DNA of 39,276 nt. Source: Pseudomonas sp. BGI-2 (lineage in GTDB: Bacteria > Pseudomonadota > Gammaproteobacteria > Pseudomonadales > Pseudomonadaceae). A model generated the notes under the pieces. It was not told the origin of the DNA and did no database searches. It saw nothing but the letters and a program-made list of their open reading frames with translations. Positions 8,074 through 16,365 of the stretch are shown here, piece by piece; the stretch's first letter is position 1, and each line of letters opens with the position of its first letter. The position numbers and the translations under genes were made by a program. The stretch is taken from contig NZ_SISB01000055.1 of the NCBI RefSeq assembly GCF_004310295.1, positions 1-39,276 on the forward strand. Direction: 5' to 3'.

Positions 8074-8376
8074 TTAAGCCCCAGCGTGACCTGTCCGGTT
8101 ATCTCAGGAAGCCCCTCATTCCTTTTGAGTAGACGTAAAACCGGTATTACCTGTTATTGGTTTGGATCCACTCTAGCATAGCCATTGATGGCCATTGAGC
8201 ACTATTAAAATTTTTCCTGTAAAGGCTCTAGCACGGGCGTTACAGCTCCATGCGCTGAGATAGAGCTGTTTGACCGGTCAGCGCGTGACAATGGCCTGAG
8301 GGTGCACGCCTTTTCTCGTTTCACGGCTTATTGGTCGACACCCGAAAAAAGATGTTTGGTGGTAAGCTCGCGCACC
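8074..8376. other. Divergent intergenic region between ladS and thiD
   Basis: About 300 bases without a gene. It must hold the promoters of ladS (minus) and thiD (plus). Visible elements are a perfect 10-base palindrome TGACCGGTCA (8271-8280) and an inverted repeat ACAGCTC (8242-8248)/GAGCTGT (8263-8269) just upstream of it. An AT-rich patch lies around 8207-8222. I see no THI-box (TPP riboswitch) sequence and no promoter that I would assign with confidence. Confidence 0.5.
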
Positions 8377-9174
8377 ATGAATATCTACAGCTCTCGCCCC
8401 GTTGTCCTCTGTCTCTCCGGCCACGACCCAAGTGGTGGTGCCGGCTTGCAGGCAGATATCGAAGCCCTGCTCGCTCAGGGTTGTCATGCGGCCCCGGCCA
8501 TCACCGCCCTGACCGTGCAAGACACGGTCAACGTCACTGACTTTCGCGTGCTCGACCGCGAGTGGGTGCTGGCCCAGGCCAACGCCGTGCTCAACGACTC
8601 CGAAGTCGCTGCCGTGAAACTGGGCATGCTCGGTTCCCTGGAGATGGTCAACACCGTGGTCGAACTGCTGTCGGCGCACCCGCATTTGCCGGTGGTCTGC
8701 GATCCGGTGCTGCGCGCCGGTGGCGGCGGACGACTGGGCAAGGATGAAGTCGGCTACGCCATGCGCGAACGCCTGCTGCCCCTGTCCATCATCGCCACCC
8801 CCAACCTTCCCGAAGCCCGCATCCTCGCCGAACTGCCGGAAGGCACCGCGGACGAGTGCGCCGAAAAGCTCCTGCCGTTCGTCAAACACCTGCTGATCAC
8901 GGGCGGCCATGGCGACGAACACGAAATCCACAATCGCCTGTACAGCCGCGACGGCCACCGCGAAACCTTTACCTGCCAACGCCTGCCCGGCAGTTATCAC
9001 GGTTCCGGTTGCACCTTGGCCAGCGCCCTCGCCGGTCGCCTGGCTCAGGGTGAACATCTCGCCAGCGCCGTGCAGACCGCGCTTAACTACACTTGGCGTA
9101 CCCTGCGTGACGCAGAGCAGCTGGGCAAAGGCCAGTTCGTGCCGCGTCGCCTGCCGCTGGATTTCTGTTCGTAA
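8377..9174 (+). CDS. thiD: Hydroxymethylpyrimidine/phosphomethylpyrimidine kinase
   Basis: A 265-residue ribokinase-fold enzyme that phosphorylates HMP and then HMP-P to HMP-PP, the pyrimidine half of thiamine. It carries GHDPSGGAGLQADIEAL (about residues 15-31), VCDPVLRAGGGGRL (about 107-120), LLITGGHGDE and the C-terminal anion-hole/ATP motif GSYHGSGCTLASALAG. The frame is open from 8302, but the ATG at 8377 fits the family N-terminus. Its ribosome site is weak (GGTGGTAAG region). It is 32 bases ahead of thiE and probably co-transcribed with it. Length is typical for ThiD. Confidence 0.95.
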   Translation: MNIYSSRPVVLCLSGHDPSGGAGLQADIEALLAQGCHAAPAITALTVQDTVNVTDFRVLDREWVLAQANAVLNDSEVAAVKLGMLGSLEMVNTVVELLSAHPHLPVVCDPVLRAGGGGRLGKDEVGYAMRERLLPLSIIATPNLPEARILAELPEGTADECAEKLLPFVKHLLITGGHGDEHEIHNRLYSRDGHRETFTCQRLPGSYHGSGCTLASALAGRLAQGEHLASAVQTALNYTWRTLRDAEQLGKGQFVPRRLPLDFCS

Positions 9175-9206
9175 CTTTCTATTCGCACTGCGGTGAGGCT
9201 TGTCCG

Positions 9207-9830
9207 ATGAAACTACGTGGCCTGTACGCCATTACCGACAGCCAGTTGCTGGCCGGTAAATTTCTCTCGTACGTGGAGGCGGCGCTGGAGGGCGGCGTCA
9301 CCCTGCTGCAATACCGCGACAAGAGCAGCGACGAGGCCCGACGTTTGCGAGAAGCCGAAGCCCTGCGCGATCTGTGCGACCGCTACAAGACTCAGCTGAT
9401 CATCAATGACGACGCCGAACTGGCCGCTCGCTTGAACGTTGGCGTACACCTGGGCCAGACCGATGGCCCGCTGACCCCGGCCCGCGCATTGCTCGGTCGT
9501 CAGGCGATCATTGGTTCAACCTGCCACGCGCAACTCGAACTCGCCGAACAAGCGGCCAAGGAAGGCGCGAGTTATGTCGCCTTCGGACGCTTCTTCAATT
9601 CCAATACCAAACCCGGCGCCCCGACGTGCAGTCTTGAACTGCTCGACCAGGCCCGCAGCAAACTGCACCTGCCAATCTGCGCGATTGGCGGCATCACCCT
9701 GGACAACGCCCCGCCGCTGGTGGCCCACGGGGTCGACTTGCTGGCGGTGGTTCATGGTCTGTTTGGCGCCGACAGCACGGCTGAAGTGACCCGCCGCGCC
9801 CGCGCCTTTAATGAATTACTGAAAATCTGA
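9207..9830 (+). CDS. thiE: Thiamine-phosphate synthase
   Basis: A 207-residue TIM-barrel enzyme joining HMP-PP with the thiazole phosphate to give thiamine phosphate. Recognisable parts are LYAITDS (residues 5-11), LQYRDKSSDEARR (about 35-47), LIINDDAELA, GVHLGQTDG, the GRFFNSNTKPGAP loop and the phosphate-binding end PICAIGGITLDN. GTGAGG lies about nine bases upstream of the ATG. It sits between thiD and hemL with gaps of 32 and 15 bases, which suggests one transcript for thiamine and tetrapyrrole precursor synthesis. Confidence 0.95.
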   Translation: MKLRGLYAITDSQLLAGKFLSYVEAALEGGVTLLQYRDKSSDEARRLREAEALRDLCDRYKTQLIINDDAELAARLNVGVHLGQTDGPLTPARALLGRQAIIGSTCHAQLELAEQAAKEGASYVAFGRFFNSNTKPGAPTCSLELLDQARSKLHLPICAIGGITLDNAPPLVAHGVDLLAVVHGLFGADSTAEVTRRARAFNELLKI

Positions 9831-9845
9831 TTTGAGAGCCCGATC

Positions 9846-11129
9846 ATGTCTCGTTCCGAAACCCTGTTTGCCAATGCCCAGAAACACATTCCCGGTGGCG
9901 TGAACTCGCCTGTTCGCGCATTCAAAAGCGTGGGCGGCACACCGCTGTTCTTCAAACACGCGGAAGGCGCCTACGTCACCGACGAAGACGACAAGCGTTA
10001 CGTTGACTACGTCGGTTCCTGGGGCCCGATGATTCTCGGCCACAGCCACCCGGACGTGCTGGACGCGGTGCGTAAACAGCTGGAACACGGTTTGTCCTAC
10101 GGCGCCCCGACCGCGATGGAAACCGAGATGGCCGATCTGGTCTGCTCGATCGTACCGTCGATGGAAATGGTGCGCATGGTCAGCTCCGGCACCGAAGCGA
10201 CCATGAGCGCGATCCGCCTGGCCCGTGGTTTCACCGGCCGCGACAGCATCATCAAGTTCGAAGGCTGCTACCACGGTCACTCCGACAGCCTGCTGGTCAA
10301 GGCCGGTTCCGGCGCCCTGACCCAAGGCGTGCCGAGCTCGGCCGGTGTGCCGGCGGCCTTCGCCAAACACACCCTGACCCTGCCGTTCAACGACATCGAT
10401 GCCGTGGAAACCCTGCTCGCCAAAGTCGGCCCGGAAGTGGCGTGCATCATCGTCGAGCCGGTTGCTGGAAACATGAACTGCGTGCCGCCGGCGCCAGGTT
10501 TCCTCGAAGGCCTGCGGACCCTGTGCGACAAGCACGGCGTGGTGCTGATTTTCGACGAAGTGATGACCGGTTTCCGTGTCGCCCTCGGCGGCGCACAAGC
10601 GCACTTCGGCGTGACGCCGGACCTGAGCACTTTCGGCAAGATCATCGGTGGTGGCATGCCGGTCGGTTGCTTCGGCGGCAAGCGCGAAATCATGTCGCAC
10701 ATCGCGCCACTGGGTCCGGTCTATCAGGCTGGCACTCTGTCGGGTAACCCGCTGGCAATGGCGGCGGGCCTGACGACGTTGCGTCTGATCAGCCGTCCTG
10801 GCTTCCACGACGAACTGAGCGACTACACCAGCCGCCTGCTCGATGGTCTGCAACAGCGCGCCGATGCCGCGGGCATTCCGTTCGTGACCACTCAGGCTGG
10901 CGGTATGTTTGGTCTGTACTTCAGCGGGGCCGACGACATCGTCACCTTTGATGACGTGATGGCCAGCGACGCCGCACTGTTCGGTCGTTTCTTCCACTTG
11001 ATGCTCGAAGGCGGCGTGTACCTGGCGCCGAGCGCTTTCGAAGCCGGTTTCACTTCGATTGCTCATGGCGACACCGAGCTGAAACTGACGCTGGATGCCG
11101 CCGAGCGTGCATTCGCTGCATTGAAATAA
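9846..11129 (+). CDS. hemL: Glutamate-1-semialdehyde 2,1-aminomutase
   Basis: A 427-residue PLP enzyme that moves the amino group of glutamate-1-semialdehyde to make 5-aminolaevulinate, the C5-pathway entry to haem. Lys265 in STFGKIIGGGMPVG is the Schiff-base lysine at the family's standard position. Other marks are the SSGTEATMSAIRLAR cofactor loop, CYHGHSDSLLVKAGSG, and LIFDEVMTGFRVA with the PLP-pairing Asp. GAGAG lies seven bases before the ATG. Length matches E. coli HemL (426). A hairpin follows the stop codon. Confidence 0.97.
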   Translation: MSRSETLFANAQKHIPGGVNSPVRAFKSVGGTPLFFKHAEGAYVTDEDDKRYVDYVGSWGPMILGHSHPDVLDAVRKQLEHGLSYGAPTAMETEMADLVCSIVPSMEMVRMVSSGTEATMSAIRLARGFTGRDSIIKFEGCYHGHSDSLLVKAGSGALTQGVPSSAGVPAAFAKHTLTLPFNDIDAVETLLAKVGPEVACIIVEPVAGNMNCVPPAPGFLEGLRTLCDKHGVVLIFDEVMTGFRVALGGAQAHFGVTPDLSTFGKIIGGGMPVGCFGGKREIMSHIAPLGPVYQAGTLSGNPLAMAAGLTTLRLISRPGFHDELSDYTSRLLDGLQQRADAAGIPFVTTQAGGMFGLYFSGADDIVTFDDVMASDAALFGRFFHLMLEGGVYLAPSAFEAGFTSIAHGDTELKLTLDAAERAFAALK

Positions 11130-11138
11130 CGTTGTGCC

Positions 11139-11170
11139 GCTGACGTTGGCGACTGCCAGCGTCAGCTTTC
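11139..11170 (+). terminator. Possible weak terminator after hemL
   Basis: GCTGACG (11139-11145) pairs with CGTCAGC (11160-11166), and inner TGGC/GCCA extend the stem around the loop GACT. Only TTT follows, so termination is likely partial. It is nine bases past the hemL stop. Confidence 0.45.
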
Positions 11171-11265
11171 ACCTGGATTTACACCCTTATTCCTGTGCTT
11201 CTGCTAATAATCCCCCGCAAATGGGGCGATATATTCCCCGCGCAGCAGAAAAACGAGTAAAGACT

Positions 11266-11295
11266 TTGTAAGGTTGGCCCTGCTTATTTCATAAT
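11266..11295 (+). promoter_or_regulatory. Probable sigma-70 promoter of the Sel1-repeat gene
   Basis: TTGTAA (11266-11271) and CATAAT (11290-11295) are 18 bases apart, about 60 bases before the ATG at 11355. The hairpin after hemL separates it from the upstream operon. Confidence 0.5.
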
Positions 11296-11354
11296 GCGCG
11301 CTTATTGGATCCCCTCGATGGGTCCGCGCGCCCTTCAGAGGTAAGTCGATTCCC

Positions 11355-11909
11355 ATGAACCGCACCGGCCGCGCCCTTGCACTGGGCTGCCTGTTGCTCC
11401 TTCAGCCCCTGCTCGCGCTCGCACAAGCAGGCGGCAACTCGTTGTTAATCCCAGCGATGGGTCGCTGCACCCTCAATACTCAGCCGCAAGACCTGACGCA
11501 AGCGCTCGCCGCCTGCCAGAAAGCGTCGGATGAAGGGGATGCGCAAGCGCAATACGAGTTGGGTGAGTTTTACTACGACGGCAAAAGCACGCCGCGCGAC
11601 CTCAATAAAGCCTTGGGCTATTTCGAAAAGGCCTCGCTGCAAGGCCACGCCCAGGCGCAATTCAAACTCGGCACCATGTTCTTCCACGGCGAAGGCGTGC
11701 CGGCCAATAACGTTCAGGCGTACATCGTGCTGAAAATGGCCGCGGTCAACGGCGCTGAAGATGCGCTGGATACCGCCGACGAAGTGGCCGAGAAGATGCC
11801 TCGCGAAGATCTAGAGGTGGCGACTCAGGTGCTCGGGCAAATCTTTCGCAAATACCTGATGGAATTGCAAAGCGCCGATGGGCGTACACCGTTTTCGCCA
11901 CTTCCCTGA
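11355..11909 (+). CDS. Exported Sel1/TPR-repeat protein
   Basis: A 184-residue protein with a signal peptide (about residues 1-24, hydrophobic LALGCLLLLQPLLALAQA). At least two Sel1-like repeats follow: ASDEGDAQAQYELGEFYYDG and ASLQGHAQAQFKLGTMFFHG, with a related third unit around AYIVLKMAAVNGAEDALDTA. Such repeats usually mediate protein contacts. No catalytic motif is visible and the partner is unknown. It has its own probable promoter and is followed by a REPIN, so it looks monocistronic. A periplasmic location is inferred; there is no lipobox Cys. Confidence 0.8.
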   Translation: MNRTGRALALGCLLLLQPLLALAQAGGNSLLIPAMGRCTLNTQPQDLTQALAACQKASDEGDAQAQYELGEFYYDGKSTPRDLNKALGYFEKASLQGHAQAQFKLGTMFFHGEGVPANNVQAYIVLKMAAVNGAEDALDTADEVAEKMPREDLEVATQVLGQIFRKYLMELQSADGRTPFSPLP

Positions 11910-11931
11910 TTTCTGTGCCGATCTTTTTGGC

Positions 11932-12003
11932 CCCTTCGCGGGCAAGCCTCGCTCCTACAAGGGCAGCGGCAGTCCTGTAGGAGCGAGGCTTGCCCGCGAA
12001 GGG
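11932..12003. repeat. REPIN with near-perfect arms
   Basis: CCTTCGCGGGCAAGCCTCGC begins the left arm, and the right arm is its exact reverse complement, ending TTGCCCGCGAAGG. The arms are about 28 bases each with a 15-base spacer. It sits between convergent genes (Sel1-repeat protein and DUF1820), where a strong cruciform or RNA hairpin could also end both transcripts. Confidence 0.92.
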
Positions 12004-12015
12004 TGCGAATCGGTC

Positions 12016-12345
12016 TCACTTCTCAGGCATCGGCATCGGAAACGGCATGACATTGCCGACCGCGCCGCGGGCTTCGCTGATTTTCGGCGTGCCCAGGCGT
12101 TCCACTTCGTCGATGCGCACAATCGAATGCATCGGCACGAAACTGCGCACCACGCCCTCGAACTGAGCTTTCAACTTCTCTTCGCTCGGGTCGACGACCA
12201 CTTGCGTGCGCTCGCCAAAGACGAACTCTTCCACTTCCAGGAAGCCCCACAGATCACTTTGATAGATCTGCTTGGCATACATTTCGTACACCTGGCCCTG
12301 GTTGAGAAAAATCACCTTGTAGATTGGGGCTTCACGTTTGGTCAT
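12016..12345 (-). CDS. DUF1820 conserved hypothetical protein
   Basis: A 109-residue soluble protein beginning MTKREAPIYKVIFLNQGQVY and ending in a short Pro/Met-rich tail (MPFPMPMPEK). It matches the gammaproteobacterial DUF1820 family, whose function is unknown. The ATG at 12345 is chosen by family N-terminus. The frame is open to an ATG at 12363, and neither start has a clear Shine-Dalgarno sequence. It is divergent from miaB across a short promoter region. No signal peptide or membrane segment is visible. Confidence 0.82.
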   Translation of the reverse strand: MTKREAPIYKVIFLNQGQVYEMYAKQIYQSDLWGFLEVEEFVFGERTQVVVDPSEEKLKAQFEGVVRSFVPMHSIVRIDEVERLGTPKISEARGAVGNVMPFPMPMPEK

Positions 12346-12386
12346 GGTGGGCGGGCAACACATCGGGGATAAAAATGAGGGCGCGA

Positions 12387-12445
12387 ACTATAGCATAGCC
12401 GCCAGACGCACAGCGGTAGGAACCTGGGGACATGTTCCCTATAAT
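12387..12445. promoter_or_regulatory. Divergent promoter region of DUF1820 gene and miaB
   Basis: On the plus strand a perfect TATAAT (12440-12445) lies 35 bases before the miaB ATG. On the minus strand TATAGT (12392-12387) is a candidate -10 element for the DUF1820 gene. Neither has a good -35 match at 16-18 bases, so both are tentative. Confidence 0.42.
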
Positions 12446-12479
12446 GCGCGGTTCTTTGAATCACGTGATGACTGTATCC

Positions 12480-13808
12480 ATGGCCAAGAAGCTTTACATC
12501 GAAACCCACGGTTGCCAGATGAACGAGTACGACAGCTCGCGCATGGTCGATCTGCTGGGTGAACATCAGGCCCTGGAAGTTACCGCTCGCGCTGAAGACG
12601 CCGACGTGATCCTGCTCAATACCTGCTCCATTCGTGAACGCGCCCAGGACCGGGTGTACTCCCAACTCGGCCGCTGGCGCGAACTGAAACTGGCCAACCC
12701 CGACATGGTCATCGCCGTCGGCGGTTGCGTGGCCAGCCAGGAAGGGGCGGCCATCCGCGACCGCGCTCCGTACGTGGACGTGGTCTTCGGCCCGCAGACT
12801 CTCCACCGCTTGCCGGAAATGATTGATGCCGCGCGCGCCACCAAGCTGCCGCAAGTCGATGTCTCGTTCCCGGAAATCGAAAAATTCGACCATTTGCCCG
12901 AGCCGCGCATCGACGGCCCGAGCGCGTATGTGTCGGTCATGGAAGGCTGCAGCAAGTACTGCACGTTCTGCGTGGTGCCTTATACCCGCGGCGAGGAAGT
13001 CAGCCGGCCCTTTGATGACGTGATTGCCGAGATCATTCACCTGGCCGAAAACGGCGTGCGGGAGGTGACGCTGCTGGGCCAGAACGTTAACGGTTATCGC
13101 GGGAAGACTCACGACGGACGCCTGGCGGATCTCGCCGAGCTGATCCGCGTCGTGGCCGCTGTCGATGGCATCGACCGGATTCGCTACACCACCTCGCACC
13201 CGCTGGAATTCTCCGACAGCCTGATCCAGGCCCACGCCGATGTCCCGGAACTGGTGAAACACCTGCACTTGCCGGTGCAATCGGGTTCGGACCGCATCCT
13301 CTCGGCGATGAAGCGCAACCACACCGCGCTGGAATACAAATCCAAACTGCGCAAACTGCGCGCCGCCGTGCCGGGGATCTGCATCAGCTCGGACTTCATC
13401 GTCGGCTTCCCGGGCGAGACCGAAAAAGACTTCGAACAGACCATGAAGCTGATCGAAGACGTCGGTTTCGACTTCTCCTACTCGTTCGTCTATAGCCAAC
13501 GCCCGGGCACCCCGGCTGCGGACCTGGCCGACGACACGCCCGAAGAACTGAAAAAAGAACGCCTGAACGCGCTGCAACATCGCCTGAACCAGCAAGGCTT
13601 CGAGATTAGCCGACAAATGGTCGGTTCGATCCAGCGGATCCTGGTGACCGATTACTCGAAAAAAGACCCTGGTGAGCTGCAAGGCCGGACCGAGAATAAT
13701 CGTATCGTCAACTTCCGCTGCGACACTCCGACGTTGATTGGCCAGTTCGCCGACGTGCACATCGACGCCGCCCAGCCGCATTCGCTGCGGGGCTCGCTGG
13801 TCCAGTAA
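12480..13808 (+). CDS. miaB: tRNA-2-methylthio-N6-dimethylallyladenosine synthase
   Basis: A 442-residue radical-SAM methylthiotransferase that adds the 2-methylthio group to i6A37 in tRNAs reading UNN codons. Cys12, Cys49 and Cys83 of the N-terminal UPF0004 domain should hold one iron-sulphur cluster. Cys157, Cys161 and Cys164 (CSKYCTFC) hold the radical-SAM cluster. A C-terminal TRAM domain (about 375-440, ILVTDYSKKDPGELQGRTEN) contacts tRNA. The frame is open from 12432, but MAKKLYIETHGCQMNEYDSS at 12480 is the family N-terminus. Length is normal. A REPIN separates it from ybeZ, although these genes often work in the same neighbourhood. Confidence 0.97.
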   Translation: MAKKLYIETHGCQMNEYDSSRMVDLLGEHQALEVTARAEDADVILLNTCSIRERAQDRVYSQLGRWRELKLANPDMVIAVGGCVASQEGAAIRDRAPYVDVVFGPQTLHRLPEMIDAARATKLPQVDVSFPEIEKFDHLPEPRIDGPSAYVSVMEGCSKYCTFCVVPYTRGEEVSRPFDDVIAEIIHLAENGVREVTLLGQNVNGYRGKTHDGRLADLAELIRVVAAVDGIDRIRYTTSHPLEFSDSLIQAHADVPELVKHLHLPVQSGSDRILSAMKRNHTALEYKSKLRKLRAAVPGICISSDFIVGFPGETEKDFEQTMKLIEDVGFDFSYSFVYSQRPGTPAADLADDTPEELKKERLNALQHRLNQQGFEISRQMVGSIQRILVTDYSKKDPGELQGRTENNRIVNFRCDTPTLIGQFADVHIDAAQPHSLRGSLVQ

Positions 13809-13820
13809 CTGCCCTGAACC

Positions 13821-13916
13821 TGTAGGAGCGATGCTTGCTCGCGAAGACGGACTGACATTCACCGCATGAGTCGTCTGACATACCGCCTTCGCGAGCAAGC
13901 TTCGCTCCTACAGGGA
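13821..13916. repeat. REPIN of a mixed subtype
   Basis: GTAGGAGCGATGCTTGCTCG at the left and its near-complement (right arm about 13888-13913) face each other around about 40 bases of spacer between miaB and ybeZ. It combines the GTAGG end with the TTGCTCGCGAAG core. Confidence 0.9.
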
Positions 13917-14014
13917 TCGTGTTTGGCCTTGGGTTATTTAAGAGCTTTCGCACCCAGCCCACTGGCGTTATCCTTGATTTCATCTTAATTGCCCCAGGGC
14001 GGCTAAATACGACC

Positions 14015-15019
14015 TTGAACGCACCCATAGAACCACATCGTTTTATCCTTGAGCCCTTTGAGGCCCGTCGCTTCGCCAATCTGTGCGGGATGTTCGACGA
14101 GCACCTGCGCCTGATCGAGCAACGCCTGACCATCGAGATCCGCAACCGCGGAAACCAGTTCGAGCTGATCGGCGACCCCAAACACACCACCTCCGCGGAA
14201 AACCTCCTGCGCCGTCTGTACCGGGAAACCAAGGGTACCGAGCTGTCGCCGGACATGGTTCACCTGTTCCTGCAGGAATCGGCCGTCGAAGAGCTGGACA
14301 ATGTCTCCCCCGCCGAACCCTCCGTCGCCCTGCGCACCAAAAAAGGCATGATTCGTCCTCGCGGCTTGAATCAGCTGCGCTACGTGAAGGAAATACTCGG
14401 TAACGACATCAATTTTGGCATCGGCCCGGCCGGTACCGGCAAGACCTATCTGGCCGTTGCCTGCGCGGTAGACGCGCTGGAACGCGAGCAGATTCGTCGC
14501 ATCCTGCTGGTGCGTCCGGCGGTTGAAGCGGGCGAAAAGCTCGGCTTCCTGCCCGGCGACCTGTCGCAGAAGATCGACCCGTACCTGCGCCCGCTCTACG
14601 ACGCACTCTACGAAATGCTCGGCTTCGAACACGTTGCCAAACTGATCGAGCGTCAGGTGATCGAAGTGGCGCCACTGGCCTACATGCGCGGTCGCACGCT
14701 GAACAACAGCTTCATCATCCTCGACGAAAGCCAGAACACCACCGTCGAACAGATGAAGATGTTCCTGACCCGGATCGGCTTCGGCTCCACGGCCGTCATC
14801 ACCGGGGACATCACCCAGGTCGACCTGCCGAAAGGCACCAAGTCCGGGCTGCACCATGTGATTGAAGTGCTCAAGGACGTACCGGGTATCAGCTTCACCC
14901 ATTTCGAGTCCAAGGACGTTGTGCGCCATCCACTGGTGCAACGCATTGTCGAAGCCTACGAGCGCTTCGAGAATCGCGTGGCAGACGAAACGCCAAAGGA
15001 CAGTCGCCGCGATGCTTGA
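14015..15019 (+). CDS. ybeZ: PhoH-like ATPase (YbeZ)
   Basis: A 334-residue PhoH-family P-loop protein. Walker A is GPAGTGKT (residues 137-144) and Walker B is FIILDESQN (233-241). The N-terminal segment (RGNQFELIGD) is a KH-like nucleic-acid-binding part. YbeZ works with the YbeY endoribonuclease in rRNA maturation and stress, as shown for E. coli. No ATG is near the conserved start. I place it at TTG 14015 (LNAPIEPHRF), although the frame is open back to 13919, which abuts the REPIN and is unlikely. The ribosome site is weak. The last 8 bp overlap ybeY, so the two are translationally coupled. Confidence 0.9.
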   Translation: MNAPIEPHRFILEPFEARRFANLCGMFDEHLRLIEQRLTIEIRNRGNQFELIGDPKHTTSAENLLRRLYRETKGTELSPDMVHLFLQESAVEELDNVSPAEPSVALRTKKGMIRPRGLNQLRYVKEILGNDINFGIGPAGTGKTYLAVACAVDALEREQIRRILLVRPAVEAGEKLGFLPGDLSQKIDPYLRPLYDALYEMLGFEHVAKLIERQVIEVAPLAYMRGRTLNNSFIILDESQNTTVEQMKMFLTRIGFGSTAVITGDITQVDLPKGTKSGLHHVIEVLKDVPGISFTHFESKDVVRHPLVQRIVEAYERFENRVADETPKDSRRDA

Positions 15020-15506
15020 GCTTGATCTGCAACTGGCTACCCAAGCGCCTGCCCCCAGCGAAGCCGAATTCCGCCAATGGTGTGAACTGGCCCTGCGCCA
15101 GCGCACCGCCGACTCTGAAATGACCATCCGCTTGGTCGATGAAGAAGAGGCCCGCGAACTGAACCACACCTGGCGGCAGAAGGATTACGCCACCAACGTC
15201 CTGTCGTTTCCTGCCGATGTGCCTGACGAGTTTCTCGACATCCCGCTGCTGGGCGATCTGGTGATCTGCGTGGCAGTGGTCGAGCGCGAAGCCGCCGAGC
15301 AAGGCAAGGAACTAAAGACCCATTGGGCGCATCTGGTGATTCACGGCTGCTTGCATCTGCTGGGTTACGACCATATAGATGACGACGAAGCCGAAGAAAT
15401 GGAAGCACTGGAGCGAACGTTGCTTGCCGAGTTGGGCTATCCCGACCCTTATGCGGACGACGAAACAGACACAACCCCTATCGTTACAACAAAGGATTCA
15501 GAGTAA
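15012..15506 (+). CDS. ybeY: Endoribonuclease YbeY
   Basis: A 164-residue single-strand-specific metallo-endoribonuclease for 16S rRNA 3'-end maturation and ribosome quality control. The zinc-binding motif HGCLHLLGYDH (about residues 111-121) is intact, preceded by NVLSFPADVPDEFLDIPLLGD. The start is taken at ATG 15012, eight bases inside ybeZ, because the conserved protein begins MLELDLQLATQ. The C-terminus has an acidic tail (DPYADDETD). It is directly followed by corC, five bases after its stop codon, in the conserved ybeZ-ybeY-corC-lnt order. Confidence 0.95.
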   Translation: MLELDLQLATQAPAPSEAEFRQWCELALRQRTADSEMTIRLVDEEEARELNHTWRQKDYATNVLSFPADVPDEFLDIPLLGDLVICVAVVEREAAEQGKELKTHWAHLVIHGCLHLLGYDHIDDDEAEEMEALERTLLAELGYPDPYADDETDTTPIVTTKDSE

Positions 15507-15511
15507 TCGCT

Positions 15512-16351
15512 ATGAGCGAAGATCGATCGAGCAACGGGCAAAAGTCTTGGCTGGGTAAGCTCACCCAGGCTTTTGCCCACGAGCCGAAGAACCGCCAGGA
15601 GCTGCTGGAGCTGCTGCGCGATGCACATCAGAACAAGTTGCTGGACAGCGAAGCGCTGGCCATCGTCGAAGGCGCCATCCAGGTTGCAGACCTGCAAGTA
15701 CGGGACATCATGGTCCCGCGCTCGCAGATGATCAGCATCAAGGCTACCCAGACACCCCGTGAGTTCCTGCCGGCCGTGGTCGACTCGGCCCACTCCCGCT
15801 ACCCGGTGATCGGCGAAAGCCATGATGACGTGATGGGCGTGTTGTTGGCCAAGGACTTGCTGCCGTTGATCCTCAAGGAAAACGGCGACAGCTTCAATAT
15901 CAAGGATCTGCTGCGCCCGGCCACCTTCGTGCCCGAGTCCAAGCGCCTGAATGTGCTGCTGCGTGAATTCCGCGCCAACCACAACCACATGGCCATTGTT
16001 ATTGACGAATACGGCGGCGTGGCAGGCCTGGTGACCATCGAAGACGTGCTGGAACAAATCGTCGGCGACATTGAAGACGAGCACGACGTCGAAGAAGACA
16101 GCTACATCAAGCCTCTTCCAAGCGGCGACTTCCTGATCAAGGCCCTGACGCCGATCGAGAACTTCAACGAGTTCTTCGACAGCGAATTCTCCAACGACGA
16201 ATTCGACACCGTTGGCGGCCTGGTGATGAGCGCGTTCGGGCACCTGCCAAAACGCAATGAAATCACTGAAATCGGCGCCTATCGCTTCCGCATCCTCAAT
16301 GCCGATAGCCGTCGTATTCACTTGCTGCGTCTGTCACCCATTGCCCGATAA
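15512..16351 (+). CDS. corC: CorC/YbeX-type CBS-domain protein
   Basis: A 279-residue cytoplasmic protein. A CBS pair covers about residues 60-190, with VRDIMVPRSQM opening the first and AIVIDEYGGVAGLVTIEDVLEQIVGD closing the second. A CorC_HlyC domain follows (about 205-275, with FDTVGGLVMSAFGHLPKRNE). It is the soluble YbeX type, without the N-terminal DUF21 membrane domain. CBS domains bind adenosine nucleotides; the family has been linked to magnesium/cobalt efflux and more recently to ribosome-related stress. It lies between ybeY and lnt with 5- and 14-base gaps, so it is almost certainly co-transcribed with them. Confidence 0.93.
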   Translation: MSEDRSSNGQKSWLGKLTQAFAHEPKNRQELLELLRDAHQNKLLDSEALAIVEGAIQVADLQVRDIMVPRSQMISIKATQTPREFLPAVVDSAHSRYPVIGESHDDVMGVLLAKDLLPLILKENGDSFNIKDLLRPATFVPESKRLNVLLREFRANHNHMAIVIDEYGGVAGLVTIEDVLEQIVGDIEDEHDVEEDSYIKPLPSGDFLIKALTPIENFNEFFDSEFSNDEFDTVGGLVMSAFGHLPKRNEITEIGAYRFRILNADSRRIHLLRLSPIAR

Positions 16352-16365
16352 ATCCAAGGATTGAA

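Noticed and set aside
8074..8376. TPP riboswitch upstream of thiD
   Set aside because: No THI-box-like CUGAGA ... ACCUGA pair in the right order and spacing. The CTGAGA at 8255-8260 and CCTGAG at 8295-8300 are not in a THI-box context.
9816..11066. 416-codon minus-strand ORF opposite hemL
   Set aside because: Antisense shadow of a clear hemL gene, with no ribosome site and no domain.
12342..13898. 518-codon minus-strand ORF opposite miaB
   Set aside because: Antisense shadow; it also passes through the REPIN and the DUF1820 promoter region.
1181..13916. CRISPR-like repeats
   Set aside because: The repeats are inverted pairs scattered one per gap with no regular spacers, which is the REPIN pattern.
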